DNA of 49,146 bases, from positions 1 to 49,146 of the forward strand of contig WFTQ01000027.1 of assembly GCA_015485355.1 (NCBI GenBank), written 5' to 3'. This DNA comes from a bacterium. GTDB lineage: Bacteria > Calditrichota > Calditrichia > RBG-13-44-9 > J042. The notes under the pieces are model-generated. The model was given only the letters and a program-made list of their open reading frames with translations. It was not told where the DNA came from and searched no databases. Of the stretch, positions 1-8,976 are shown in pieces (position 1 is the stretch's first letter; every line of letters begins with the position of its first letter). Both the position numbers and the translations under genes were made by a program.

Positions 1-2520
1 GACAAAACCACCTAAGCCAACATATTCCGCACCCGCCAGATCCGTAACCAGACTGTTATTTTCTCCATAAAGCAAACGCACATCCCATTTAAAGTTTTTC
101 AGCTTGATGGGCTGCGCATCAATAGAAATTTCCCAACCCTTGTTTTCAATCACCGCAGCATTCTCCAGCTTACTGGTGAAACCAGAAGATGGCGGCACCG
201 GCAAGGAGAGGATAACGTCTTCGGTACGACTTTCGTAACGCGTAATTTCCAGACCAATACGGTTGTTCAAGAATCCTAAGTCAATGCCATATTCCCATTC
301 TTTATTCCGTTCGGGCTTGATGGCATTGTTACCCTTGGTTCCACTGGTAAAGAAACCTCCAAAGCCAAAGGCGGTGGTGGAGTGAGACACCCCCCAACCC
401 TGGCCAAAGTTACCCGAACCGTATGCCGTGATGGTCTGATACACACCCGGTTCGCGACCCGTCTCACCATAAGCAGCACGAATCTTACCATAGCTCAAAA
501 TGTTCTGTACGGGTTTCAGCATTTCAAAAGAGCTGAATTCCCAGGCACTACTGAACTTGGGGAACCAGTGGCGTTTTTTCGCCCGCCCAAAGGTGGACGA
601 ACCGTCGTTACGCAGCGAAGCAGAGAGATACAATTGATCCCAGAGGTCTAACATCACCTGACCGAAGAAAGACTCCTGGCGAATCTTATATTCAAATTCA
701 TTGGGATCATAAGAGGCCGTGTTGTCCAGTTGATTGTAACCATATGCAGCCATCTTGTCGCCGATGGTCTGAAAAGCATTGTATTCCCGCTGATTGACCT
801 GATGCCCCAGCAAGACATTCACATTGGCATTGGCGGGTTCAAAACGCCGACTGGCGGTGATGGCCAAATAACCATCGGTTTCCCGATAGGTGAATTTTTC
901 ACGAATCACCCGGCCTTCGGGATAAGAAGAACTGCTGGGCGGATACACGGTGCGACGATCATCGGTCGAATAATCGGTACCCAGTGTGTAGCTGATATTC
1001 AACCAATCCAGAGGATCATATTCCAACTTAACGTTCCCGAAAGTCCGACCCACGTCGCTCAGGTTCACATTTTCATATACAATGAAAAAGGGATTGTCAT
1101 ATCCTCGAGAGCGATACAGTTCTGTCGGCCGTTGATACCGGTAGGAACGGTGCAAACCGGTTTCGGGATCCAGATAGGGCAGATTGTTAAAGTTCGGTGG
1201 GGTACGGAACGTACCTAACAAAAGACCACTTACATTGGAACCTTTTTGAATACGATTCACCGTGACATCGGAGTAGTTGAAGTTACCCGTCACACTTAAT
1301 TTTTCGGACAATCGCTGGGTGGCCTTTAAGTGCACGCTGTTGCGCAGGTAGTCCGAATTCCCCTTAATCGCCCCGTCGATGCTGGTGCGTCCCAGGGAGA
1401 GATAATAGGTCGTCCAGGCATTGCCCCCCGATACGATGAATTGATTATCTACATTGTGGCCGGTTTCGAACATTTCCCATTCATGGTCATAAATGTCCAG
1501 ACCATAAAGAGGATTTCCGTTCTCATCGACTAGCGGTTCACCAAACAGGCCAACCATATTTTTCAATTTGTCCACTGTTAAGGTATCCAGTAAAGGTCCC
1601 CAACTGGTAGAAATGATGGTACTGGGGACGCCAAAAAAACCCTGACCGTATTTTTTCTGCAGTGGCACCGTGTTATAAACCTGGTCCCAGGAATAAGACA
1701 CCTTGTAGGTAAATTTGGGTTTACCCGGCTTACCGCTCTTGGTGGTGATCAGGATAACACCGGAAGCGGCTCGGGTTCCGTAAATGGCAGAAGCGGCCGC
1801 CCCTTTCAGAATCTCAATGGATTCGATATCGTCCGGATCGATATCCGAGGCCCGGTTGGTCTGGGTGACACCACCGTGACGGCCTACGGCACCGGCGATA
1901 CTCTGGTTGTTGATAGGCGTACCGTCCACCACAATCAACGGCTGATTGTTCCCCTGAATGGTATTGGCCCCCCGGATCCGGATGTAAGCTTCTGCACCGG
2001 GTTCACCGCTGGCGGCAATAATCTCTACATTGGCCACCTTACCATGCAGCGCCGCCACAATATTTTGTTCTCCACTTTCGACCACTTCCCGAGGCTGCAC
2101 CTTAGGAATGACGACACCGAGCTTTTCCTTGGGGATGCCCACACCCATACCGGTGACCACAATTTCTTGCAATTCCAGTACGTCCGGAACCAGTTCGAAA
2201 TTGTAGGTAAACTCTCCGGCAGCCAGGGTAATTTTCTGTTTGCTAATCTTGTAACCCAAAAAGTTGGCCACCAGCGTCACTTCCTGTCCATTTACCAGCT
2301 CCGCGGGTATTTCAAACATATAATACCCATCCACATCGGCGGAAGCGCCCAATTGCAATTCCTCAATATAAATATTCGCTCCCGGCAATGGGTTACCGGC
2401 GTCGTCGGTCACTACCCCTTTGATGATAGCACCTTCCTGGGCCAGAGCGGCGCCAAAGCATAGCAAGCCTACGGCTATGCTCATCCAAACAATGAAAAAC
2501 GACCGTCTAAAAGACCTCAT
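1..2520 (-). CDS. SusC/RagA-family TonB-linked outer-membrane protein (C-terminus outside window)
   Basis: The frame stays open from an ATG at 2520 to the left edge (840 codons seen). The family is usually about 1000 residues, so the end of the beta-barrel is missing. A Sec signal peptide (hydrophobic core, cleavage near ALAQ-E) is followed by a carboxypeptidase-regulatory-like beta domain (about residues 33-115). A TonB-dependent plug domain comes next, with the SusC signature IYGTRAASGVILITT near residue 245, and then barrel sequence. The protein should import a large substrate, such as an oligosaccharide or peptide, across the outer membrane with TonB energy. A strong GGAGGAGG ribosome site precedes the ATG, and a TATACT candidate -10 lies at 2544-2549. 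The SusD partner would lie downstream, beyond the left edge. The substrate cannot be told. Confidence 0.93.
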   Translation of the reverse strand, partial: MRSFRRSFFIVWMSIAVGLLCFGAALAQEGAIIKGVVTDDAGNPLPGANIYIEELQLGASADVDGYYMFEIPAELVNGQEVTLVANFLGYKISKQKITLAAGEFTYNFELVPDVLELQEIVVTGMGVGIPKEKLGVVIPKVQPREVVESGEQNIVAALHGKVANVEIIAASGEPGAEAYIRIRGANTIQGNNQPLIVVDGTPINNQSIAGAVGRHGGVTQTNRASDIDPDDIESIEILKGAAASAIYGTRAASGVILITTKSGKPGKPKFTYKVSYSWDQVYNTVPLQKKYGQGFFGVPSTIISTSWGPLLDTLTVDKLKNMVGLFGEPLVDENGNPLYGLDIYDHEWEMFETGHNVDNQFIVSGGNAWTTYYLSLGRTSIDGAIKGNSDYLRNSVHLKATQRLSEKLSVTGNFNYSDVTVNRIQKGSNVSGLLLGTFRTPPNFNNLPYLDPETGLHRSYRYQRPTELYRSRGYDNPFFIVYENVNLSDVGRTFGNVKLEYDPLDWLNISYTLGTDYSTDDRRTVYPPSSSSYPEGRVIREKFTYRETDGYLAITASRRFEPANANVNVLLGHQVNQREYNAFQTIGDKMAAYGYNQLDNTASYDPNEFEYKIRQESFFGQVMLDLWDQLYLSASLRNDGSSTFGRAKKRHWFPKFSSAWEFSSFEMLKPVQNILSYGKIRAAYGETGREPGVYQTITAYGSGNFGQGWGVSHSTTAFGFGGFFTSGTKGNNAIKPERNKEWEYGIDLGFLNNRIGLEITRYESRTEDVILSLPVPPSSGFTSKLENAAVIENKGWEISIDAQPIKLKNFKWDVRLLYGENNSLVTDLAGAEYVGLGGFV

Positions 2521-2829
2521 TTGGACCTCCTCCTTTTAATTAGAGTATAACGAATTGGAAAACGATGGCATACGTGTGATAAGGCAGGATTCGAAAAATA
2601 AAGTGGCCTCCTACGTTTTGTTTCAATCACCTGTTCATTTACAACAATCGTACCAACACCCTTACACCCCAGAGATATCTCTTTAAATATCAATAGCTTG
2701 TGTGCGACTGCAGCCGACCGCCGTGATGTGACTCAGGTCAATTTTTTCCCATTGAAGGGGGAAAATTTTTTCCCCTTTGGTTTCAAAGAATCCAATAGGG
2801 TGAAATCGAGGTGTTCACCAGGTGAAGCG
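2521..2829. other. Intergenic region between moxR and the SusC-like gene
   Basis: This 309-base stretch carries no convincing gene. Near 2520 it holds the ribosome site and probable promoter of the SusC-like gene (TATACT on the minus strand at 2544-2549, without a good -35). Around 2754-2777 there is an A/T-centred palindrome (AAGGGG...CCCCTT) downstream of moxR. It is not followed by a T run on the minus strand, so it is at best a weak terminator. Confidence 0.5.
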
Positions 2830-3828
2830 CTAAGCCATCTCATCCAGCAGGCGCCGGATGATGTCCAGAACCGAAACGCCTTCCGCTTCGGCGTTAAAGT
2901 TGGGGATCATTCGATGGCGCAATACGGCAACGGCACAGGCTCGTACGTCCGCCTCTTGTGGGGTGAAACGCCCTTCCAGGGCGGCACGGGTCTTGGCCCC
3001 TAAGATCAAATATTGAGAAGCCCTTGGGCCCGCCCCCCAGTTGATCCATTCCTTTATGAATCGAGGCGCATCCGAGCTTGCGGGACGGGTTCGGTTCACC
3101 AACCGCACGGCATATTCCACCACATGGTCCGCCACGGGAATTTTTCGCAAAAGCTGCTGATACCTCAAAATCTCTTCCCGATTCAACACCTTGTCCAGTT
3201 GTGGCAGGATGTGACTGGTCGTGGCCTTAACAATCGCCACCTCATCGGCGAAAGAGGGATAATCGATCCATAAATTGAACATGAAGCGATCCAATTGGGC
3301 CTCGGGTAACGGATAGGTGCCTTCCTGCTCAATGGGATTTTGGGTGGCCAGCACAAAAAAGGGCTCTTCCAGCCGGAAGGTCTCTCCTGCGGCCGTCACC
3401 CGGTATTCCTGCATGGCTTCCAAGAGTGCCGACTGGGTCTTCGGCGGTGTCCGATTGATCTCATCCGCTAAAACAATGTTAGCAAAAATAGGCCCTTTGA
3501 TAAATCGGAACTGCTTTCTCCCCGTGGAGAGGTCTTCCTCAATGATTTCGGTACCGGTAATGTCCGAAGGCATCAAATCCGGAGTGAACTGAATACGACT
3601 GAATTTTAAATCCAGAACCTCAGCCAAGGTATTGATCAACAGGGTTTTTGCCAGCCCCGGAACTCCGATGATTAGACAATGCCCCTTAGAAAATAAGGCG
3701 ATTAATAACTGATGAATGATCTCATCCTGTCCGATGATCACCTTATGGATTTCCCGAAGTATTTTTTCATAGACTTCCGCCAGCCTTTCCAGCATCTCCA
3801 CCTCTTTGGAAACCACCCGATCGCTCAT
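2830..3828 (-). CDS. MoxR-family AAA+ ATPase
   Basis: A full-length 332-residue MoxR protein. Walker A is GVPGLAKT at residues 55-62 and Walker B is VLADEI at 119-124. The sensor-1 stretch ATQNPIEQEGTYPLPEAQLD and the C-terminal lid domain are present. MoxR ATPases act as chaperones that mature or insert metal cofactors and membrane complexes, usually with VWA-domain and DUF58 partners encoded next to them. No such partner lies beside this copy: a YjiH-like gene is upstream (120-base gap) and the SusC-like gene downstream. The ATG at 3828 has an AGAGGA ribosome site about 9 bases upstream. The family is certain; the client is unknown. Confidence 0.93.
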   Translation of the reverse strand: MSDRVVSKEVEMLERLAEVYEKILREIHKVIIGQDEIIHQLLIALFSKGHCLIIGVPGLAKTLLINTLAEVLDLKFSRIQFTPDLMPSDITGTEIIEEDLSTGRKQFRFIKGPIFANIVLADEINRTPPKTQSALLEAMQEYRVTAAGETFRLEEPFFVLATQNPIEQEGTYPLPEAQLDRFMFNLWIDYPSFADEVAIVKATTSHILPQLDKVLNREEILRYQQLLRKIPVADHVVEYAVRLVNRTRPASSDAPRFIKEWINWGAGPRASQYLILGAKTRAALEGRFTPQEADVRACAVAVLRHRMIPNFNAEAEGVSVLDIIRRLLDEMA

Positions 3829-3948
3829 ACTCGCTGTCCTCTTTCTTTAAAACAATGATTTTACAGAAAATCGATTCCCGAATCAATTATTAAATCAAAA
3901 CATTCATCCCTCACCCTGAATCCGTTCAGATAAACCAGAACGAATCTC

Positions 3949-5349
3949 TCAGCCGCCCTTCAATATCCCCAGGGCCACCAATAACCGAACCACACCCCCC
4001 AGAAACGGTATCAACACCGCAGTCCGGATCCCAAACAATATCAGCAAATCTTTCATACGAATGGGAACATCTCGGAACATGTCCATCATCATGGGGCCCA
4101 AACTGGAGAAGAAAATGAGCTGAGACACCGATAACACCGCCACAAAGAAACGGGCCGCCTCTCCGGAATCCGCCACCAATAACGCCGGAATATACATCTC
4201 GGTAATCCCTATCAGCAGCGCCGGGGCCATCTCGGTGGCTTCCTGAAACCCCAGCAACTTCAGCAAAGGCACCAATGGTTGTCCCAGATAATGAAACATC
4301 GGGGTAAATTCGGCGATCAACAACGCAACGGTACCCACCGCAATCACGGTTCCCAAAATACTGGATGCAAGCACAAGCCCATCTCGAAACGCCTTTAGGC
4401 TGTTCTGGAAAAAGGGGGGAGCCGTTTTTGCTGTATCAAGTGCGGCCCTCCAGGCGCGTCTCCATAACCTTTCGCAGGCTTCGGGAGCCTCTGTACTCGT
4501 GGTCTTAATCCCGGAAAAGTATTCATCGGGTACCCGGTTGATGGGGGGCATCCGCACTAACATGACGGCCAACACCACGACACAGAGGAAATACAAGCAT
4601 ACCACTAATGGAAATATGGGCAACAGGTCGAGGGTCGCCGCCACCACCCCGACAAATCCCATGGAAACGGTTGAAAAACAGGTTGCTATCGTAACCACTT
4701 CCCTTTTTGTATACCCACCTTGCCGATAGACCGATCGGGTCAAGTAGAGTCCCACCGAATACGATCCCACCCAGGAGGCCAGGGCATCCAATGCCGCCCT
4801 CCCGGGTAACCGAAACAAGGGTCGCATTACGGGCTGGGCCAACACTCCAACAAACTCCAGCCCTCCATAAGCCACAAACCATTGCACCACTACCGCCCCA
4901 ATGGGTATGATTAACGCCACCGATACACTCAAGGTCGCCCAGATGAATTGGGGAATGCCCGCATCCGTCCAGGCCACCGGTGTCAAACGGAAACTATACA
5001 ATAATGCGAGCGCTCCTCCCAGTATGCGCCATCCCAGGATCATGCCCGAAGTGCGAAACTCCCGGAGCCAGGGCGGTAAATACAGGCCTTTTCTTTCTCG
5101 ATATCCGCCCAGCAGCGTCAACAGACCACCCAACAGAGCCACCATCAATGTATACCCACGGGAGGCCTCCGGAAAGGTTTGCCGGAGGGAAGAAATCACC
5201 ACATCGAACGGAACGGTAAGTTGACCTCGAAACGGGAGGGGCAATAGAAAAAACGCCCAACCAACAAGAAAGGTGCTTAAAAACAACATCTCTGCACGAA
5301 AGGACGTCGAAGGCTTGCCCGGCATTGGGCCGGTCGGGTTACTCAACAA
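3949..5349 (-). CDS. YjiH-like integral membrane protein with nucleoside-recognition (Gate) domains
   Basis: A 466-residue, highly hydrophobic protein with about ten predicted membrane segments. It resembles the YjiH/spore-maturation SpmA-SpmB (Gate domain) superfamily, with two Gate-like halves near residues 130-260 and 320-430 separated by a charged cytoplasmic stretch (about 275-315). These proteins are thought to transport or gate small molecules, but no substrate is established. The likely start is TTG at 5349, inside the last codons of the DUF2461 gene, with a GAAGGAGAT ribosome site; this gives an 11-base overlap and suggests translational coupling. An ATG at 5325 is the alternative. 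Confidence 0.75.
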   Translation of the reverse strand: MLSNPTGPMPGKPSTSFRAEMLFLSTFLVGWAFFLLPLPFRGQLTVPFDVVISSLRQTFPEASRGYTLMVALLGGLLTLLGGYRERKGLYLPPWLREFRTSGMILGWRILGGALALLYSFRLTPVAWTDAGIPQFIWATLSVSVALIIPIGAVVVQWFVAYGGLEFVGVLAQPVMRPLFRLPGRAALDALASWVGSYSVGLYLTRSVYRQGGYTKREVVTIATCFSTVSMGFVGVVAATLDLLPIFPLVVCLYFLCVVVLAVMLVRMPPINRVPDEYFSGIKTTSTEAPEACERLWRRAWRAALDTAKTAPPFFQNSLKAFRDGLVLASSILGTVIAVGTVALLIAEFTPMFHYLGQPLVPLLKLLGFQEATEMAPALLIGITEMYIPALLVADSGEAARFFVAVLSVSQLIFFSSLGPMMMDMFRDVPIRMKDLLILFGIRTAVLIPFLGGVVRLLVALGILKGG

Positions 5350-6073
5350 TCCGAAACATCTCCTTCTTTTCCCAATATTCCATCAACTCTGCTTCCACAT
5401 TTTTACCTTCCTGAAAAATAAGAAACGGGTAAAGATCCCAAAAATGATGAACCACGGCGTTTAACAACTTACTGCTGTACAACAAATCGTTCTCTCTGGG
5501 ATAGAAAAGCCCCACGCTCAGCTCTGTTTGCTGTCGCCAGAACGGCAAGTCGGGCCGGAGCAAGCGTTCGGACGTTGGGCCTTCCTCATCCCCTTCCAGC
5601 CGATAATAATGGGTAACGATTTGATTTCGTTCCAGAAATTCTCGAAACCATTGAGCGTACCGTCCAATACGGCGCCCCCACCCGGCTTGCCGGCGGCCTG
5701 AAGATGGCTTACCGCTCCAAAATCCCACCCAGACCCCACGCCGCTCGAGAGCCACATAAAGCAAAGGGCCATCGGCCCACCGGCGCCCCTCTCTGGGAAA
5801 CGTCATGAACACGTATCGTTTAAAGGGCAAACGATCCTTCCGAAAGCGCCGATCGTTATGAATTCGACTAATGGTTTTGTGAATTTGCGGTCGGGTTTCC
5901 AGATTTTCATCCAGCATTTTCACAAACGGGGCCAACCCCTGGACGATCGCCTTAGCCGTGGGTTTAATCTGTTTTTCGTAAACCGCCTTGTGCGCCTCAA
6001 ACCATTCCCGGCCGTTATGCTCGTATAACCCCTCCAAAAAGTCAAATATTTCGCCTCGCAATCCCGTAAACAT
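5339..6073 (-). CDS. DUF2461 (TIGR02453) family protein
   Basis: About 244 residues. The family pattern is clear: an N-terminal FLEGLYEHNGREWFEAHK stretch, then a central RIHNDRRFRKDRLPFK motif that matches the conserved RI-RD-RF-KDK-P-K signature. The biochemical function of DUF2461 is unknown; members are cytoplasmic and about 220-240 residues. I prefer the ATG at 6073, which has GAGGAAGG upstream and places the domain at the N-terminus; the frame also allows a GTG at 6106 without a ribosome site. It overlaps the YjiH-like gene downstream, so the two are probably co-transcribed. Confidence 0.85.
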   Translation of the reverse strand: MFTGLRGEIFDFLEGLYEHNGREWFEAHKAVYEKQIKPTAKAIVQGLAPFVKMLDENLETRPQIHKTISRIHNDRRFRKDRLPFKRYVFMTFPREGRRWADGPLLYVALERRGVWVGFWSGKPSSGRRQAGWGRRIGRYAQWFREFLERNQIVTHYYRLEGDEEGPTSERLLRPDLPFWRQQTELSVGLFYPRENDLLYSSKLLNAVVHHFWDLYPFLIFQEGKNVEAELMEYWEKKEMFRIVE

Positions 6074-6106
6074 ACGGCCCGTCCCTTCCTCAGGATCATA
6101 CTTCAC

Positions 6107-6407
6107 ATTGAAAATATTGAAAAGAAAACCCCGTAAAGCAACTCATCCTTCAAGGAAAAGGAAAGGGAAAAAATGCACAGGGGTGTTGCCATGCGAATCA
6201 ATGAGGAGGCACTGCATTGGGAACATTCCGTTCCCTTTGATCTCGCAGGCAACACCCCTTTTTCACTTTCTATATACTGAATTCCAATTCATTCAGTTCC
6301 AGGTGGGCAACCGCCCTCCACACCCGATTGCCATACCCGGGGCCACGGGGGGCTGAAACGCTGGACCAAACTTCTCGGCAGGCATGGCAGGGTAGACCGG
6401 ACAGGTT
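6107..6407. other. Intergenic region holding a long hairpin
   Basis: This roughly 300-base gap lies between two minus-strand genes and has no credible ORF. Its main content is the long hairpin described at 6179-6263. The rest, including 6264-6407, shows nothing I can identify. Confidence 0.5.
6179..6263. other. Long near-perfect hairpin with T runs on both strands (terminator or small RNA)
   Basis: The arms GGGGTGTTGCC (6180-6190) and GGCAACACCCC (6248-6258) are exact inverse complements. The stem continues inward through TGCGA/TCGCA and ATCAA/TTGAT with single bulges, so about 21 base pairs form. A second hairpin, GGGAAC-ATTCC-GTTCCC, lies at 6219-6235. Five T residues follow on the plus strand, and six A residues precede at about 6170, giving a T run on the minus strand as well. 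It could be a bidirectional terminator for the minus-strand Cys4 gene, or a small stable RNA. The structure is seen directly; the role is inferred. Confidence 0.6.
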
Positions 6408-6770
6408 TCAATCCAGATACAACTCGTCGACTTCAAACCGTTCACAACTATCGCTTAGGCTCACATGAATATTCCGCAGCCCACATTTGTAGTAGATATC
6501 CTCCACCTGTGCTTCGTTTTTATTAGAATAAATATAGGCCAATCGATGTTTGCAAAACTGACAGATGGGAGGAATGTCTTTTCGCCGGAACTCTTTACGT
6601 TCTCCCTGGAGGGATTTGCGGAACAGGCCGGAGATGGTTTCTAAATTCCGGGCAATGACACGGAGAATGGCTCGTATGCGGATGAGAATATAGATCTGAA
6701 CCCCAAGCAACAACACCAGAATGCCGAAGAATAAATCGGGCACACGATTAAGGCTGAAAAACTCCAACAT
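6408..6770 (-). CDS. Small membrane-anchored protein with a Cys4 (zinc-ribbon-like) domain, unknown function
   Basis: 120 residues. One hydrophobic segment at about residues 11-35 (VPDLFFGILVLLLGVQIYIL) should anchor it to the inner membrane. A basic linker follows, then a domain with four cysteines (CQFC, then single Cys in YKCG and DSCE), suggesting one bound metal ion. I do not recognise a named family. It is divergent from etfB across a 256-base gap, and its downstream side carries the long hairpin at 6179-6263. Start chosen at ATG 6770; the ribosome site (GGTCAGGG) is weak. Confidence 0.7.
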   Translation of the reverse strand: MLEFFSLNRVPDLFFGILVLLLGVQIYILIRIRAILRVIARNLETISGLFRKSLQGERKEFRRKDIPPICQFCKHRLAYIYSNKNEAQVEDIYYKCGLRNIHVSLSDSCERFEVDELYLD

Positions 6771-6874
6771 CCCTGACCCAACCTTTTTTAAGGTTATACC
6801 ATTCTACTTTCTTAATGTTCTTAATTCAATAGACATTTTCGGGAAAAGGGGAATCAAAGTTTAACAGATAATCC

Positions 6875-6903
6875 GGAATTCCCTTCCCCGGCGAAGGGAT
6901 TCC
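6875..6903. other. Inverted repeat in the divergent etfB upstream region
   Basis: GGAATTCCCTTC (6875-6886) pairs with GAAGGGATTCC (6893-6903), with one mismatch position and a short loop. It lies between the divergent Cys4 gene and etfB. There is no T run behind it on either strand, so a regulatory site or mRNA leader structure is as likely as a terminator. Confidence 0.4.
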
Positions 6904-6942
6904 TTGTTGCCAGCCCCCGGTGCCAGGAATTTACAAAAATTA

Positions 6943-6972
6943 TTGCAATTACAGGGATTATTTATATTTTTG
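6943..6972 (+). promoter_or_regulatory. Candidate Bacteroidetes-type promoter of etfBA
   Basis: TTG (6943-6945), a 19-base spacer, then TATTTTTG (6965-6972). This matches the -33 TTG / -7 TAnnTTTG pattern of Bacteroidetes primary-sigma promoters. It would start transcription about 45-50 bases before the etfB start codon. The region is A/T-rich, so chance matches are possible. Confidence 0.3.
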
Positions 6973-7026
6973 AGATGTTCCGGATTAATCTTGAATAAAA
7001 TTTAATCGAAAAAAGGAGGGTGAACG

Positions 7027-7776
7027 GTGAACGTTGCAGTTTGCATGAAACAAACTCCGGATACGGAGGCGCAAATCAAGATCAGCGATGAGGGAACCTC
7101 GATCGTTCCGGAAGGAATTAAATGGATTGTCAACCCTTATGATGAGTTTGCCATTGAAGAAGGCTTACGGATCACCGAAAAGCATGGGGGTGAAGTCACC
7201 TTGATTTCTCTGGGCCCCCCCAGTGTGGAAAAAACCATACGGGAAGGGTTGGCCATGGGAGCCCACAAGGCCATTCGCATCGATGCCCCGGCGGTTCCCT
7301 CCGATCCCATGGTTACCGGCCGGGCCCTGGCGGAAGTGCTCCAGGAGGGCCATTACGACATCATTCTCTTCGGGAAGCAGGCCATCGATGATGATCATAC
7401 GCAGATCGCTTCCATTGTCGGCGGCTTCCTCAATCTTCCGGTGGTCACTGTCGTGGTGGAGCTTCATCTCGATGGGAATCGGGGCACAGCGGTTCGCGAA
7501 GTTGAAGGCGGGCACGAAACGGTATCCTTTCCGCTGCCTGCGATTATTTCGGCACAAAGAGGCCTGAACGAACCCCGATACCGCTCTTTAAAGGGCATTA
7601 TGGCCGCTAAAAAGAAACCCATTGCGGTCAAAACCGTGAACCTGGAGAAGGAGCACCTGGTGATTGAAAAGTTGTCTTATCCTCCGCCCAAAAAACCGGG
7701 CCGGATCGTAGGAGAAGGACCCAAGGCCGTACCGGAGCTGGTACGTTTATTACACGAGGAAGCAAAAGTCATCTAA
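7027..7776 (+). CDS. etfB: Electron transfer flavoprotein beta subunit
   Basis: 249 residues, the usual length. The N-terminus MNVAVCMKQTPDTEAQIKI and the NPYDEFAIEEGLRI stretch are typical of EtfB, as is the AMP/nucleotide-binding region GKQAIDDDHTQ. It pairs with EtfA to carry electrons from acyl-CoA and similar dehydrogenases to the quinone pool. The start is GTG at 7027, with AAAAGGAGGG six bases upstream. etfA follows after 38 bases. No acyl-CoA dehydrogenase or ETF-quinone oxidoreductase is adjacent, so the electron donor and acceptor are encoded elsewhere. Confidence 0.96.
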   Translation: MNVAVCMKQTPDTEAQIKISDEGTSIVPEGIKWIVNPYDEFAIEEGLRITEKHGGEVTLISLGPPSVEKTIREGLAMGAHKAIRIDAPAVPSDPMVTGRALAEVLQEGHYDIILFGKQAIDDDHTQIASIVGGFLNLPVVTVVVELHLDGNRGTAVREVEGGHETVSFPLPAIISAQRGLNEPRYRSLKGIMAAKKKPIAVKTVNLEKEHLVIEKLSYPPPKKPGRIVGEGPKAVPELVRLLHEEAKVI

Positions 7777-7814
7777 AGGCCAACCGAAAACAGTAAGTCG
7801 ATGGAGGATTCACC

Positions 7815-8786
7815 ATGTCTATGGTACTGGTTGTCTCGGAAATTCGAGAAGGGCAATTGAAAAAAGTTAATCAGGAAGTCTATACCGCGGCCAGACAATT
7901 GGCGGATTCACTAAACCTTTCGGCTGCCACTGTTTTAGTGGGATCCGGGCTGGACTCCTTTGCCGAGGCACCTGCTCAATTCGGGATCGAAGCGATTTAT
8001 TTGGTGGAAGATGCCCAATTCGAAAAATTCAGTCCCGATGCCTTTGCCGCCACTGTTGCGGAGGTTATCCAGCAAAAAAGCCCTTCTGTGGTCCTGATGG
8101 GAGCCACCGCCATGGGAAAAGATGTGATGCCCCGTGTGGCTCAAAAAGTCGGTTCCACCTTGGCGCAGGATGTCATCCGGTTCCGGGTGGAAAACGGCGA
8201 TATCGTCTTCACCCGCCCCATGTTCGCAGGGAAAATCTGGGCCGATGTTAAAATTCAGTCTTCCCCCAAAATGGCGACCCTTCGTCCCAAAGCCGTAAGA
8301 CCGGAAGAAAAAGCGGTTCAGGCTAAGGTGGAGAACCTATCCATTTCCGTTCCGAAACCCCTGGCGGTGGTTGAAGAAGTTCGCACCAGTGGAGGGGGCA
8401 AGCTGGATGTAACCGAAGCCGACATTATCGTGGCAGGGGGACGGGGAATGAAAGCCCCCGAAAACTGGCATCTAATCGAGGGACTGGCGGAGGTACTGGG
8501 CGCCGCAGTCGGCGCTTCTCGGGCCGTGGTGGATGCCGGTTGGCGACCCCACGGCGAACAGGTGGGCCAAACCGGTAAAACGGTTTCCCCGACCCTCTAT
8601 ATTGCGTGCGGAATTTCGGGCGCCATTCAGCACCTGGCCGGTATGCTTTCCTCAAAATATATCGTCGCCATAAATAAAGACCCCGATGCCCCCATTTTCA
8701 AAGTGGCCGATTATGGGATTGTGGGGGACGTGTTTGAAGTACTGCCCAAACTGACCGAGGAAATAAAAAAGCTGAAAAGCGAATGA
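7815..8786 (+). CDS. etfA: Electron transfer flavoprotein alpha subunit
   Basis: 323 residues. The N-terminal Rossmann-like domain is followed by the C-terminal FAD domain, with GGRGMKAPENWHLIEGLA, the GQTGKTVSP loop and ACGISGAIQH, all hallmarks of EtfA that hold the FAD. The ending IVGDVFEVLPKL is also typical. It forms the ETF heterodimer with the upstream etfB product. The ATG at 7815 has a GGAGG ribosome site. The sequence looks like the ordinary ETF of the respiratory type; bifurcating character cannot be ruled in from motifs alone. A strong terminator closes the operon 14 bases after the stop. Confidence 0.96.
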   Translation: MSMVLVVSEIREGQLKKVNQEVYTAARQLADSLNLSAATVLVGSGLDSFAEAPAQFGIEAIYLVEDAQFEKFSPDAFAATVAEVIQQKSPSVVLMGATAMGKDVMPRVAQKVGSTLAQDVIRFRVENGDIVFTRPMFAGKIWADVKIQSSPKMATLRPKAVRPEEKAVQAKVENLSISVPKPLAVVEEVRTSGGGKLDVTEADIIVAGGRGMKAPENWHLIEGLAEVLGAAVGASRAVVDAGWRPHGEQVGQTGKTVSPTLYIACGISGAIQHLAGMLSSKYIVAINKDPDAPIFKVADYGIVGDVFEVLPKLTEEIKKLKSE

Positions 8787-8800
8787 TCCGAAAACTATTC

Positions 8801-8837
8801 GTCCCCGGAGGAACCCTCTTCCGGGGACTCTTTTTTC
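8801..8837 (+). terminator. Intrinsic terminator of etfBA
   Basis: GTCCCCGGA pairs with TCCGGGGAC across a short loop (GGAACCCTCT region). The stem is followed by a run of T residues at 8831-8836. It sits directly behind etfA. Confidence 0.85.
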
Positions 8838-8976
8838 TCAGCTCTCCCGTTGTCAACGAAAACCGGTGGAATGAAAACCGCATAAAGTTTTCAGGGACTC
8901 CCGACTTGCATGCCTTTGATCGTAGGTAAACCTTTCCGGAGTCATAATACAAGGGAAGACCCGTCCGGCAGGCTGT

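Noticed and set aside
730-2463. Plus-strand open frames of 162 and 195 codons
   Set aside because: They lie antisense to the SusC-like gene, whose minus-strand frame has clear family motifs. The plus frames show no ribosome sites or recognisable domains.
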